34,328 nucleotides of DNA from a cf. Phormidesmis sp. LEGE 11477 (GTDB taxonomy: Bacteria; Cyanobacteriota; Cyanobacteriia; Phormidesmidales; Phormidesmidaceae). Below the pieces are notes generated by a model. It was not told the DNA's origin and searched no databases. It saw only the letters and a list, made by a program, of their open reading frames with translations. Both the position numbers and the translations under genes were made by a program. Below are positions 23,605-32,008 of this stretch, piece after piece (position 1 is the first letter of the stretch; every line of letters begins with the position of its first letter). The stretch lies in the NCBI RefSeq assembly GCF_015207105.1, contig NZ_JADEXO010000065.1, positions 1 to 34,328 of the forward strand, given 5' to 3'.

Positions 23605-24948
23605 CTATTTTGTCATATTGGCTACGAAGTCTGTAAAAACTTCTCCCTTGATAAACTGCGGATGCGCCATCACGCTCTGATGAAAGCCGATGGTCGTTGG
23701 TAAGCCGGTAATAGCGCATTCTCTGAGTGCTCTTTGCATGCGGCGAATTGCCGTGTCCCTATCTGGGCCCCAAACGATAAGTTTACCGATAAGCGAGTCG
23801 TAGTAAGGCGGAATTTCGTAGTCGGTATATACATGAGAATCCATTCGCACACCCAGACCGCCAGGGGCTAGGTAGCCGCTGATTTTGCCGGGATTAGGCC
23901 GAAAGTTATGGTCTGGATCTTCTGCGTTAATTCGGCATTCTATGGCGTGACCACGTAGCTGGATGTCGGCTTGAGTAAATCGTAGGTGATCGCCTTGAGC
24001 AACCCGAATCTGCTCAGCGATTAGATCGATACCCGTAACCATCTCTGTGACTGGGTGCTCTACCTGGATGCGGGTATTCATTTCCATAAAGTAGAATTCG
24101 CCTGCGCGATCCACCAGAAATTCTACAGTGCCAGCGCCCACGTAGTTAATAGACTGAGCTGCCCGGACCGCCGCCGCTCCCATCTTCTGCCGCAAGTCTT
24201 CATCAAGTGCACCACTAGGCGCTTCTTCTAAAAGCTTTTGGTGACGCCTTTGAATAGAGCAGTCTCGCTCACCTAAATGGACAACATTACCATAGCTATC
24301 CGCTAGGATTTGAAACTCTATATGGCGTGGATTTTCAACAAACTTTTCTAAATAGACGCCAGGATTACCAAAAGAAGCTTCTGCTTCTCCTTGCGCCGCC
24401 AAAAACATCTTGCCAAGTTCGTTGGGATCGCGCACTAAACGCATTCCGCGTCCGCCGCCGCCTGCAGTCGCCTTGATAATTACCGGATAGCCAATTTCTA
24501 TGGCGAGTTTGGCGGCCTCGTCCTGGCTGCTTAACAAACCTTCACTACCTGGGACAGTAGGCACTTTGACCGCTTGCATAGTTGCCTTTGCCGTTGCTTT
24601 GTCACCCATCGCCAGCATAGCGGCAGCAGTCGGGCCAATAAAGGTAAGGTTATGGTCAGCGCAGATTTCAGCAAATCTAGCATTTTCAGCTAAAAATCCG
24701 TAGCCTGGATGAATGGCCGTTGCCCCTCTAGTTAGCGCAGCAGCAATGATATTAGGAATGTTTAGGTAGCTCTTGCTGCTAGAGGCTTCGCCGATACAGA
24801 CAGCCTCGTCGGCTAGCTGAACATGGAGGGCACTGCGATCAACAGTGGAATGGACAGCGACAGTAGCGATCCCCATTTCTTCGCAGGTGCGGATAATCCG
24901 TAGCGCGATCTCACCGCGATTGGCAATCAAAATTTTAGAAAAGCTCAT
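23605..24948 (-). CDS. accC: Acetyl-CoA carboxylase biotin carboxylase subunit AccC
   Basis: AccC carboxylates the biotin on AccB with bicarbonate and ATP, the first step of fatty acid synthesis. The 447-residue ATP-grasp enzyme is full length: [19 protein letters not shown] at the start, [17 protein letters not shown], the Gly loop [30 protein letters not shown], the catalytic [19 protein letters not shown], and [12 protein letters not shown]. It is a stand-alone gene, convergent with the BON-like gene and separated from it by 76 bp. No accB or accA/D lies in the window, which is normal for cyanobacteria where acc genes are scattered. Confidence 0.98.
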   Translation of the reverse strand: MSFSKILIANRGEIALRIIRTCEEMGIATVAVHSTVDRSALHVQLADEAVCIGEASSSKSYLNIPNIIAAALTRGATAIHPGYGFLAENARFAEICADHNLTFIGPTAAAMLAMGDKATAKATMQAVKVPTVPGSEGLLSSQDEAAKLAIEIGYPVIIKATAGGGGRGMRLVRDPNELGKMFLAAQGEAEASFGNPGVYLEKFVENPRHIEFQILADSYGNVVHLGERDCSIQRRHQKLLEEAPSGALDEDLRQKMGAAAVRAAQSINYVGAGTVEFLVDRAGEFYFMEMNTRIQVEHPVTEMVTGIDLIAEQIRVAQGDHLRFTQADIQLRGHAIECRINAEDPDHNFRPNPGKISGYLAPGGLGVRMDSHVYTDYEIPPYYDSLIGKLIVWGPDRDTAIRRMQRALRECAITGLPTTIGFHQSVMAHPQFIKGEVFTDFVANMTK

Positions 24949-25134
24949 CTAGCAGTCAGCATCTTTGTTGCTAAGTCATCAAGAAGCTGATCGTATCACG
25001 CATCCTTCTACGCCTCTTTTTTTACCAAAATGCTTCGGCTAATTACGCTACTCAGCGGCGGCAGGTGTGTTGATAGAAACTATCGAAAAGTGCTCGTTAT
25101 GCCGTATTCTTATAAGTCGATGTTGGCATCATCT

Positions 25135-25216
25135 GCGGATGTGGTGGAATTGGTAGACACGCACGCTTGAGGGGCGTGTGGCTCACGCCTTGCGAGTTCG
25201 AGTCTCGCCATCCGCA
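25135..25216 (+). tRNA. tRNA-Leu (anticodon GAG)
   Basis: The 82-base gene folds as a class II tRNA. The acceptor stem GCGGATG pairs with CATCCGC, the anticodon stem is CACGC/GCGTG around TTGAGGG, there is a variable arm, and the T arm has GCGAG-TTCGAGT-CTCGC. The anticodon GAG reads CUC and CUU. The discriminator base is A, as in tRNA-Leu. CCA is not encoded. A run of six T residues follows directly (25219-25224). Confidence 0.95.
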
Positions 25217-25272
25217 TATTTTTTCTTCGACCCACATAGGACGCTATGCGTTTGCTATGTCCTTTTGGGTTT

Positions 25273-25314
25273 AGCTTGTTCGTTTTGACTTGTTCGTTTT
25301 AGCTTGTTCGCTAT
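25273..25314. repeat. 14-bp tandem repeat, three copies
   Basis: AGCTTGTTCGTTTT (25273), GACTTGTTCGTTTT (25287) and AGCTTGTTCGCTAT (25301) repeat every 14 bp between the tRNA and the chorismate lyase gene. Confidence 0.8.
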
Positions 25315-25348
25315 GATAAGGACAGGAACATAAACTTTTGTAAACAAA

Positions 25349-25963
25349 TTGGCTTCAGCGTCTCCCGTTCTTTCTTCGGCCCCATCGGCTAGCTGGCATG
25401 CCTTGAAGCCTTTATGGCAAGGCAATCAGGCGGTTGTAAAACAAGGACTACCCCACGATCAGCTTTCCCCGGCATGGCAGATATTGATGCTAGGAGATGG
25501 CTCACCGACACGCCATCTACAGCTTTTAACCCGAGAGCCGACGGAGGTAGATGTCATTGATATGTCACCTGTAGATTCAGGTGGGGATTCGGCTCCGCTA
25601 CCCATTACGCAAGTGCCAGGCCCTCATCTACGCCGTCAGGTTTGGCTGCGAACAGCGTCAGGTCAGCGATTGGCTTATGCCACATCTTGGTGGGAAGCTA
25701 GCCACGTAGATGAATATTTAGAAAATCGCTCTTTACCGGTTTGGGCTAGCTTAGCTAGGCTACGGACAGAGCTTTATAGAGATATTCAAGGAATTGAGTT
25801 TGGTCATTCTCTCGCCTTAGAAGAAGCATTTGAACAAAAAGGACCTTTCTGGGGACGGCACTATTTGTTTTGGCATCATGGCCAGCCCCTGACGCTGATT
25901 TATGAGGTCTTTTCGCCTTACTTAATTCGCTATTTAGGCCCTATGGGCTCACGGTGTCTCTAG
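25349..25963 (+). CDS. Chorismate-pyruvate lyase, cyanobacterial type
   Basis: The protein (204 residues) matches the cyanobacterial chorismate lyase that makes 4-hydroxybenzoate for the plastoquinone head group. Conserved blocks are WQILMLGDGSPTRHLQLLT, EPTEVDVIDMS, HLRRQVWLRTASGQRLAYATSWW (both Arg-rich and TSWW parts), RSLPVWASLARLRTELYRDI, and the GPFWGRHYLFWHHGQPLTLI end. It is only distantly like E. coli UbiC. The frame starts at TTG 25349 after a stop at 25331, and there is no ATG before the conserved core, so a TTG start is likely. A 16-bp duplication covers its stop codon. Confidence 0.88.
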   Translation: MASASPVLSSAPSASWHALKPLWQGNQAVVKQGLPHDQLSPAWQILMLGDGSPTRHLQLLTREPTEVDVIDMSPVDSGGDSAPLPITQVPGPHLRRQVWLRTASGQRLAYATSWWEASHVDEYLENRSLPVWASLARLRTELYRDIQGIEFGHSLALEEAFEQKGPFWGRHYLFWHHGQPLTLIYEVFSPYLIRYLGPMGSRCL

Positions 25964-25978
25964 CTCACGGTGTCTCTA
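25947..25978. repeat. 16-bp tandem duplication at the chorismate lyase stop
   Basis: GCTCACGGTGTCTCTA occurs at 25947-25962 and again at 25963-25978. The stop codon spans the junction. The duplication leaves the encoded C-terminus unchanged. Confidence 0.85.
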
Positions 25979-25993
25979 GTGAGTTTTGCGGTA

Positions 25994-26905
25994 CTACTTC
26001 TGAACAGGTTTTATACCAGCGGTTTTTGTTTGGTCTAGCCAGATCTGAGCACAGATAGGACCGTAACGGTCTCTGAGCGATCGCTCAACTTTTTCACCAA
26101 TGCTGTTGGCGATAATCATATATTCGGGGTGGAGTGTGATATGTAGCTCTACCCAGACCTGCCTGCCAACCATGCCTCTTGAAAGGATGCGAGTACAGCG
26201 AGTGACGCCTTCCGTCTGGCAGGCGATTTGAGCGATGGCTTCAGGCGCGATCGCCGTCGGCTTCAATAGCATTGGCAGCTGTTCTTTCAACATCTTCCCT
26301 AAGCTACCTACCGCCAGTACAACCATAAAGATCGCTAGCATCGGGTCTAGCCATAGGTATCCTTGGCTGACAAAGAATAGCCCCACCAGTAACAACAACG
26401 TCAGCCAGCTATCAGACAAAATATGGGCGATATTGAGTTTCATAGCCAGACTGCTATTATGCTGGCTATGACGTACTGCGAATAAAACAGTGGCTAGCAG
26501 CAGCAGCACCACCACCGCAACCAAAAAGATCAGTGGTAGCGTTACGCTAGGCTGTAATGCCATCGGTGTGGGCTGAAAAATTATTCGGATTTGAGCTAGT
26601 GCAATCCATAGAATGGAGATGCCTGCAAATCCTAATATTGCTGACAAAATCAGGGCACCTGTCGCTTCGCTTTGCCCATGTCCCCAGATCTCTTTGCCCA
26701 GAGGGCGGTGTGGCGAGGTGACTGCAATTAAACTAATCAGCGTGCTAAAGACATCGACCAGCGTATGCAAAGACTCCGCAATCAAACACAAAGACTTACT
26801 AGCCCATCCCACCGTTAACTCTACGGTCAAGACCAGCAGAGCCATCCACAATATCATCAGCAATAGTCTGTGGCTGATATGCCTTTGGTATCCGCCTCTG
26901 TTCAT
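25994..26905 (-). CDS. Cation diffusion facilitator (CDF) metal transporter
   Basis: CDF proteins export Zn2+, Co2+ or similar ions in exchange for protons. Six membrane helices are present. The metal site has the HxxxD form in helix 2 (ESLHTLVDVFSTLISLIAV) and again in helix 5 (IAHILSDSW), and the cytosolic C-terminal domain ends with VWVELHITLHPEYM and RYGPICAQIWLDQ. I place the start at 26905 (MNRGGYQRHISHRLLLMILW), just before the first helix. The longer frame to 27028 adds 41 residues that include a 14-bp DNA duplication and have no family likeness. The residue pattern does not settle the metal. Confidence 0.85.
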   Translation of the reverse strand: MNRGGYQRHISHRLLLMILWMALLVLTVELTVGWASKSLCLIAESLHTLVDVFSTLISLIAVTSPHRPLGKEIWGHGQSEATGALILSAILGFAGISILWIALAQIRIIFQPTPMALQPSVTLPLIFLVAVVVLLLLATVLFAVRHSQHNSSLAMKLNIAHILSDSWLTLLLLVGLFFVSQGYLWLDPMLAIFMVVLAVGSLGKMLKEQLPMLLKPTAIAPEAIAQIACQTEGVTRCTRILSRGMVGRQVWVELHITLHPEYMIIANSIGEKVERSLRDRYGPICAQIWLDQTKTAGIKPVQK

Positions 26906-28287
26906 AGCCGATAGGCTATCACGAAGGATGAGGCTGTCATTATCTATCCACCTGCCTTCTATACATAGCCTTCTATACCCACAAAGCACCTCATAGGCAC
27001 AGACATGGACGAACGGGTAGTAGACCAATGTCGGTAAACGAGCTGCTAACGAGTTGCTAGGTAGTCGACGCGCTAGCTGAGAACAGACTAAAAATTTGGT
27101 ATGGAGAAAAATTTAAAATCAGAAAGGACACCGACGACTGGCCGTGTTTCGTCTCGGTGTCCTTACTGGTTCGCTCCTCACACTATTTCACTATAAAAGA
27201 AGATTTCCCTTTTGTCACCTTTTCAATCCATTAGCAAAAGTGGCACAGCTGCGGTGACCTTCGCAGCGCGAAGGAAAAGCCCCGTTTCGACTACCTAGAC
27301 TCTTCTATAAACGCGCTCAAATAAACCAGACTAGGCAAGAGTAGCCTCTGAGACATTTTTCTACCAGCTCAAACTGTCTTACAGAGTTGCAAATTCTTAG
27401 GATCTCTAACAGTGCTAACTTCACAGCATCGACTTCGGGACAGTTCCAAAGCTTGATAGAAAAAGTTAGAGTTCTTGTCATTCCAAAGTCTGTTTTTTGC
27501 TTTGGCACTTAGCAAAGAATATAGCCTTTAATCGTCCAGTTACTGTCATAGGGTAGCCTAATTAGTCAAAATTCAAGAAACGACAATCAGAATTGCTAGA
27601 ACCTACCTATTCACACGTTGTGTTTGCATGAATGAAGTGAACAAAAAAACTCATCACATTGTCGATAGCTTCATTGCCGATCAAAGGCAATGTATATAGT
27701 TAGCTTATGAGCTTAGTTGCATACAAATAGCTGCAGACGAGCTAGATAAAGACTAAGCCTATCAGCGGCGCTCACCTTTCTTTGCCGTAGCTTCGACGAA
27801 GCTGCTATGCGACGCCTCGTCGCTTACTATTCATCCCCTCTTGAAAAGAATATGGAAAGAAGTAGACGAATCGACTTCGTCTTTGACGAAGAGCAGCTCA
27901 TAGATCTCAGTCGAATTTTTAGGGGTATTTACTGTAGTTTTTTTTGCTGGTTCCTAATACCGCTCTACGGTGCGTTTCGGCGAATACTGAAGTAGTGATA
28001 AAGAACGGAATTTACGCATACACAATTCAACAATTTATATTAATCTACTAACAACATCAGCGCTTACGTAGCGTTAGTGTCGACCTGAGAGTTGATTTCG
28101 CGGCCATGACCGTACAAACGCTCCCGTTCGATCATTTATTGCAAATAGCTGTCAGTAATTCTACTGAGTCAACTGTAAATTTTATAAAGTATAAATTTGG
28201 TATTCTCTGCATGACTACGGAGATCTTCAAAAGTTACCTCCGCTCACATTTTGCTTTTCACCGTATGCCATTCCTCCCTACCTATAG
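26906..28287. other. Hairpin-rich gene-free region of about 1.4 kb
   Basis: No ORF here looks like a gene; the longest frames (about 60 codons) match nothing I know. It holds a 14-bp duplication (26954-26981), an 11-bp duplication (27038-27059), a 9-bp perfect hairpin (27126-27162), overlapping stems at 27248-27274, CATTGCC/GGCAATG at 27672-27692, and three more dyads at 27787-27881. It may hold regulatory RNA or gene remains. Confidence 0.55.
26954..26981. repeat. 14-bp tandem duplication
   Basis: GCCTTCTATACATA (26954) is followed by GCCTTCTATACCCA (26968). It falls upstream of the CDF gene, within the part of the long frame that I do not accept as coding. Confidence 0.75.
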
Positions 28288-29034
28288 ATGACACTATCTA
28301 CACCGTCTAAACTCAACCCCTCTTCGCCTACTATGTCATTCCCGCAGTCGGATAGTACCCGCCCTTTTCTGGCTTGGCAGCGTATTTCTGATTGGGCCAC
28401 CGAACATTACCGCTGCCGAACATTCAATAAAGATGAAAAGATTCCGGCTCGTCCTGGACTGCTTTATCTAGTCCAAAAGGGGTCAGTTCGGCTGCTAGGG
28501 AATGCTCAGGCCAATGCAGTGACAAAGGCAAACAGTGGCGATGCCAGGATGCCTTTAGTCGCTTCAGAAGAGGCGTTCTTAGGATTTGTAGGGGCAGGGC
28601 AGCCTTTTGAGGTCGTTGCACAGCCACCTTTTGCGCTTCAGAGCTTTGCCCACGTGGATCAGACCACGGTGATTTGGCTCTACTGGAATGATTTAGATAC
28701 GTGGCCCCATTTTCAAAAAGAAGTCTTGGACGCTTTTCGTCGTCAGCATCAGCGCAAGTTGCTGTGGCTGAGCACGCTAGGTCAAAGAAGAACAATCGAT
28801 CGGCTGCTAGGATTTTTGACCCTACTGATCGATGAGCACGGTGAACACTGTGAACAGGGCTATTACCTACCGTTTCCACTGACTCACGCTCAGATTGGGA
28901 GCGCGATTGGTTCGACACGGGTAACAGTAACTAGGCTAATGGGTAAGCTGCGTCAGGCTGGAATGATTCAAAGCTACGATGAGAACCTAATTTGCATTCC
29001 TCACGGAACTGATGACTGGAAGCTGCAAAGATGA
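28288..29034 (+). CDS. Crp/Fnr family transcriptional regulator
   Basis: The 248-residue protein has an N-terminal cyclic-nucleotide-binding-like beta roll (about 45-140, LLYLVQKGSVRLLGN and PFEVVAQPPFALQSFAHVDQTTVIWL) and a C-terminal winged helix-turn-helix (PLTHAQIGSAIGSTRVTVTRLMGKLRQAGMI). The long dimer helix (KEVLDAFRRQHQRKLLWLSTLGQR) connects them. The cNMP phosphate-binding motif of Crp is not recognisable and no Fnr-type Cys cluster is present, so the effector is unknown. The start may be ATG 28333 (MSFPQ) rather than 28288. It converges with the P-type ATPase gene, with 18 bp between the stops. Confidence 0.88.
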   Translation: MTLSTPSKLNPSSPTMSFPQSDSTRPFLAWQRISDWATEHYRCRTFNKDEKIPARPGLLYLVQKGSVRLLGNAQANAVTKANSGDARMPLVASEEAFLGFVGAGQPFEVVAQPPFALQSFAHVDQTTVIWLYWNDLDTWPHFQKEVLDAFRRQHQRKLLWLSTLGQRRTIDRLLGFLTLLIDEHGEHCEQGYYLPFPLTHAQIGSAIGSTRVTVTRLMGKLRQAGMIQSYDENLICIPHGTDDWKLQR

Positions 29035-29052
29035 AAACGCCTAGCGCTTTCA

Positions 29053-31686
29053 TCAATACTGCCTATAGCGTTCCTTACCTAGCTTTAAACTCAAAGAGTT
29101 CAATACCACTGCAACAGAACTCATTGCCATTAATCCACCGGCAATGCCGGGGTTAAGCGATATCCCAAAAGCCGGCAGAAGGACTCCCGCAGCGAGCGGA
29201 ATGCAGATAAGGTTGTAGGAAAATGCCCAAGCTAGGTTTTGGCGAATCTTGTTTAAGGTAGCCTGGCTGAGTTTGATTGCAGCGAGCACATCGGCCAAGC
29301 TGTCATTGACCAGAACGATATCAGCGGTTGCGATCGCAACATCACTACCAGAGTTGAGGGCGATGCCTACGTCTGCTTCGGCGAGGGCGGGCGCATCGTT
29401 GATGCCATCACCGATCAGACCAACTTTATGACCAGCAGATTGAAGCGCAGCGATCGCACTTAATTTCTCTTCTGGTTTTACTTCAGCTTGAATTTGGGCT
29501 GACCCTAGACCGAGCTGCTGTGCGATTGCTTGAACGGCGGCTGACCTATCTCCACTCAAAATCTGGATCGAGATGTCCATCGATCTCAACGCAGCCAATA
29601 CGTCAGCAGTTTCTGGCCGGAGCTGGTCTGCGATCGCAATCAAGCCGATCAGCTGACGTTCTTTGGTAATAAACACAACGGTTTTACCAGATTTGGCCAT
29701 CTCTTGGGCGATCGCCTCTGTAGACGCATCGATCGAACAGCCATTTTGTCCTAGCCAGGCTCTGTTACCTAACGCGATGGTTTCTCCTGACGTAGCGGTT
29801 TGCTGAGCGGTCTGTTCTTGAGTAGAGCCAGTAGGTATTTGCTCAAATGATTGACTCGAAGAGGACCAGCTTGAAGAAGACTCAGTGGCTTCAACCACAG
29901 CGCTGATGCCCAACCCAGCTCTGGTCTGAAAGTCGCTCGCGTTCAGAGTAGATAGATGCTTTTGCTGAGCGGCTTGCTCAATAGCGATCGCCAGCGGATG
30001 ACAAGTGCCACTTTCGACGGTGGCCGCTAGCTGTAGTATTTCGTCTTCTGACAGCTCGTCTAAAAACGAGATGCAGTCAACCACTTGGGGCGATCCTGTC
30101 GTTAGCGTGCCAGTTTTATCAAAGACGAGCGTATCAATTTTTTGAGTAGCTTCTAGAATGTCGCCACCGCGAATGAGCAGCCCTTGTTCAGCGCCAATCC
30201 CAGAGCCCACCAGAATAGCGGTAGGCGTAGCTAGGCCCAAAGCACAAGGGCAGGCCACAACAATGACCGCGATCGCCAGCTTTAGGCTCACCAGCAGCCG
30301 CAATGATCCGCTAGCGGCGGGCACAGAGGCCATGTGAGCGTGCGTATGCACCATCGCCGCCTGGGCAATGTCAGGCCACAGCGGCGTACCGATAAAGTAC
30401 CAAAAGCAAAAGGTCAATCCGGCACAAACCAGGACGCCATAGGTGAAGTAACCAGAAATAATGTCGGCGAGCCCTTGAATAGGAGCTTTGCGAGTTTGAG
30501 CCGTTTCGACTAGCTGAATCATCTGACCCAGCGTAGTTTCTGCGCCAGTGCGAGTGACCTGTAGCGTAATTGCGCCCGACTGGTTGAGGGTGCCAGCAGA
30601 GACGTCGTCTTGAGGCTGCTTGCTGACTAGAGTAGATTCTCCAGTCAGCATAGATTCGTCCAAAGTGGTTCTGCCTAGCGCGATCACACCATCGACGGGC
30701 ACTTTTTCACCGGGCAGTATCTGTAGCCACTCGCCTACTTTCACCTGACTCACCGGAATTTTCAGACTGGTGGTAGCGGACTCAAGCGACTGTTCGGGCG
30801 ATTGTTCGGGCGATTGTTCGGGCGGCTGCTTAGTATCAGGCCGAGAGACTAGTCTGGCAAACGGTGGCTGCAGCGCAATGAGCGATCGCAGTGCCCCAGC
30901 AGATTGAAACCGAGCCCGCTGTTCCAAGGTTCGCCCCAACAAAATGAAGCTTAGCAACATGACGGGTTCGTCAAAGAAACACTCCCATCCCAGCTGCGGA
31001 AAGAGCAAAGCCGCCAGGCTAGCCAGATAGGCACTGAGTGCGCCTAGGCTCACTAGCGTGTTCATGTTAGGCGCACCGCGCCGGATGCCCTGAAAACCAG
31101 CAGTCAGAATCTTCCTAGCTGGAAACAGTAGAGTCAGCGTAGCCAACGCGCCGTGAAACCACAGCGTCGAGATTACCGGAACGCTCAGCAGCGGATCGAG
31201 CGCACCGCCAAGACCAAAATGTTGAAGATGGCCCAGCACGGAGAAGATGAGCAGGATCAGGGCGATCGCTAGCTGACCGATTTGATTTTGCTGAGCCTGT
31301 TCTTGCTTGGCTAACCAGTTAGACTCTGCGCTTAGCCCTGTGGTCTCAGCCTGACGGAGCGTCGATGGATAGCCCGCATCAGTTAAGGCTTGAGCAATCG
31401 CTTGGCTATCTACCTGGGGTAAGCACTCTACAGCAGCGACTTCAGTTACTAGGTTGACCGTAGCTGTGAGCACCCCGTCGCACTGCGCCAATTTTTTTTC
31501 TACCGTATTGACGCAGCCTGCACACATCATGCGCGTGATATCTAGCACAATCGTCTGCGTCTCAGCATCTGCGGCTGAGTGGCTCTGGGATGAAGCCGAC
31601 TTTGAGTCAGCATTGCTAAGGGTATTAACCCGATCGGATGTCGACTTTCCGAGAGGCTGAGAGGGGGGGGCGGCAAGCGGGCTCAT
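29053..31686 (-). CDS. Copper-type P1B ATPase
   Basis: The 877-residue pump has one N-terminal heavy-metal domain with MMCAGC (Cys55, Cys58). The usual Gly-Met before the CxxC is Arg-Met here. Eight membrane helices follow, with the metal-site CPC at 479-481 and the phosphorylation motif D523-KTGT. SGDRSAAVQ, the GDGINDAPALAEADVGIA hinge and a final helix pair complete it. CPC plus the Cys HMA domain indicates Cu(I) (CopA, PacS or CtaA type). The direction of transport and which cyanobacterial paralogue this is cannot be read from sequence. A low-complexity insert (PEQS repeats) lies before the actuator domain. It is convergent with a Crp-type regulator. Confidence 0.95.
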   Translation of the reverse strand: MSPLAAPPSQPLGKSTSDRVNTLSNADSKSASSQSHSAADAETQTIVLDITRMMCAGCVNTVEKKLAQCDGVLTATVNLVTEVAAVECLPQVDSQAIAQALTDAGYPSTLRQAETTGLSAESNWLAKQEQAQQNQIGQLAIALILLIFSVLGHLQHFGLGGALDPLLSVPVISTLWFHGALATLTLLFPARKILTAGFQGIRRGAPNMNTLVSLGALSAYLASLAALLFPQLGWECFFDEPVMLLSFILLGRTLEQRARFQSAGALRSLIALQPPFARLVSRPDTKQPPEQSPEQSPEQSLESATTSLKIPVSQVKVGEWLQILPGEKVPVDGVIALGRTTLDESMLTGESTLVSKQPQDDVSAGTLNQSGAITLQVTRTGAETTLGQMIQLVETAQTRKAPIQGLADIISGYFTYGVLVCAGLTFCFWYFIGTPLWPDIAQAAMVHTHAHMASVPAASGSLRLLVSLKLAIAVIVVACPCALGLATPTAILVGSGIGAEQGLLIRGGDILEATQKIDTLVFDKTGTLTTGSPQVVDCISFLDELSEDEILQLAATVESGTCHPLAIAIEQAAQQKHLSTLNASDFQTRAGLGISAVVEATESSSSWSSSSQSFEQIPTGSTQEQTAQQTATSGETIALGNRAWLGQNGCSIDASTEAIAQEMAKSGKTVVFITKERQLIGLIAIADQLRPETADVLAALRSMDISIQILSGDRSAAVQAIAQQLGLGSAQIQAEVKPEEKLSAIAALQSAGHKVGLIGDGINDAPALAEADVGIALNSGSDVAIATADIVLVNDSLADVLAAIKLSQATLNKIRQNLAWAFSYNLICIPLAAGVLLPAFGISLNPGIAGGLMAMSSVAVVLNSLSLKLGKERYRQY
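30791..30826 (-). repeat. 12-bp tandem repeat inside the ATPase gene
   Basis: Three 12-bp units (TGTTCGGGCGAT, with the last two bases changed in the third) encode PEQS three times in a linker between membrane and actuator regions. The repeat keeps frame. Confidence 0.85.
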
Positions 31687-32008
31687 ATAGAAGTGACTAA
31701 AAAGTAGGCATTGGGTCTTCCCTTCGAGCCTACGTCATTTCTCAAGTTCTGTTGGTCATCTCGCGGCATAAATTATTGTTTTTATATTAGCGAATAGATT
31801 GAGTGATTTTTTCTAAAAAGCGGTGGGCTGTAGCCGCAATCACAGGCTTCAAGTTGCAGACTTCAAACCGTAGGCTTCCAATCGCAGGCTTCCAATAACA
31901 ATAGGTAGGCGATAGACAGGCAGTCTCTAAGTGCATTCTCTGGGTGCAGAGTAATAGCAAAGTGAGTTTTACTACCCGTAGAATTACTGACAGAGCGGAG
32001 TCGATCGT
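31687..32008. other. 322-bp gap between divergent ATPase and SLH genes
   Basis: The gap separates two divergent genes. It contains a four-copy 14-bp repeat but no gene. AGCGGAG lies about 15 bases before the SLH start. I see no clear operator. Confidence 0.5.
31841..31896. repeat. 14-bp tandem repeat, four degenerate copies
   Basis: CACAGGCTTCAAGT (31841), TGCAGACTTCAAAC (31855), CGTAGGCTTCCAAT (31869) and CGCAGGCTTCCAAT (31883) share a (G/A)(C/T)AG(G/A)CTTC(A/C)A core at exact 14-bp spacing. Confidence 0.8.

Noticed and set aside
26906-27028. 41-residue N-terminal extension of the CDF transporter
   Set aside because: CDF proteins start shortly before helix 1. The extension contains a 14-bp DNA duplication and unusual Cys/Tyr/Arg-rich sequence.
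27317-27508. 63-codon minus-strand frame
   Set aside because: No known family, no ribosome site and no membrane or repeat pattern. It is likely chance in gene-poor DNA.
27807-27995. 62-codon plus-strand frame in the hairpin-rich gap
   Set aside because: It overlaps the GACGAAG dyads, has no ribosome site, and its translation is basic with a hydrophobic end typical of chance frames.
28106-28291. 61-codon plus-strand frame before the Crp-type gene
   Set aside because: It lacks family likeness and a ribosome site. Its stop overlaps the Crp-type ATG, which could suggest coupling, but the evidence is too thin.
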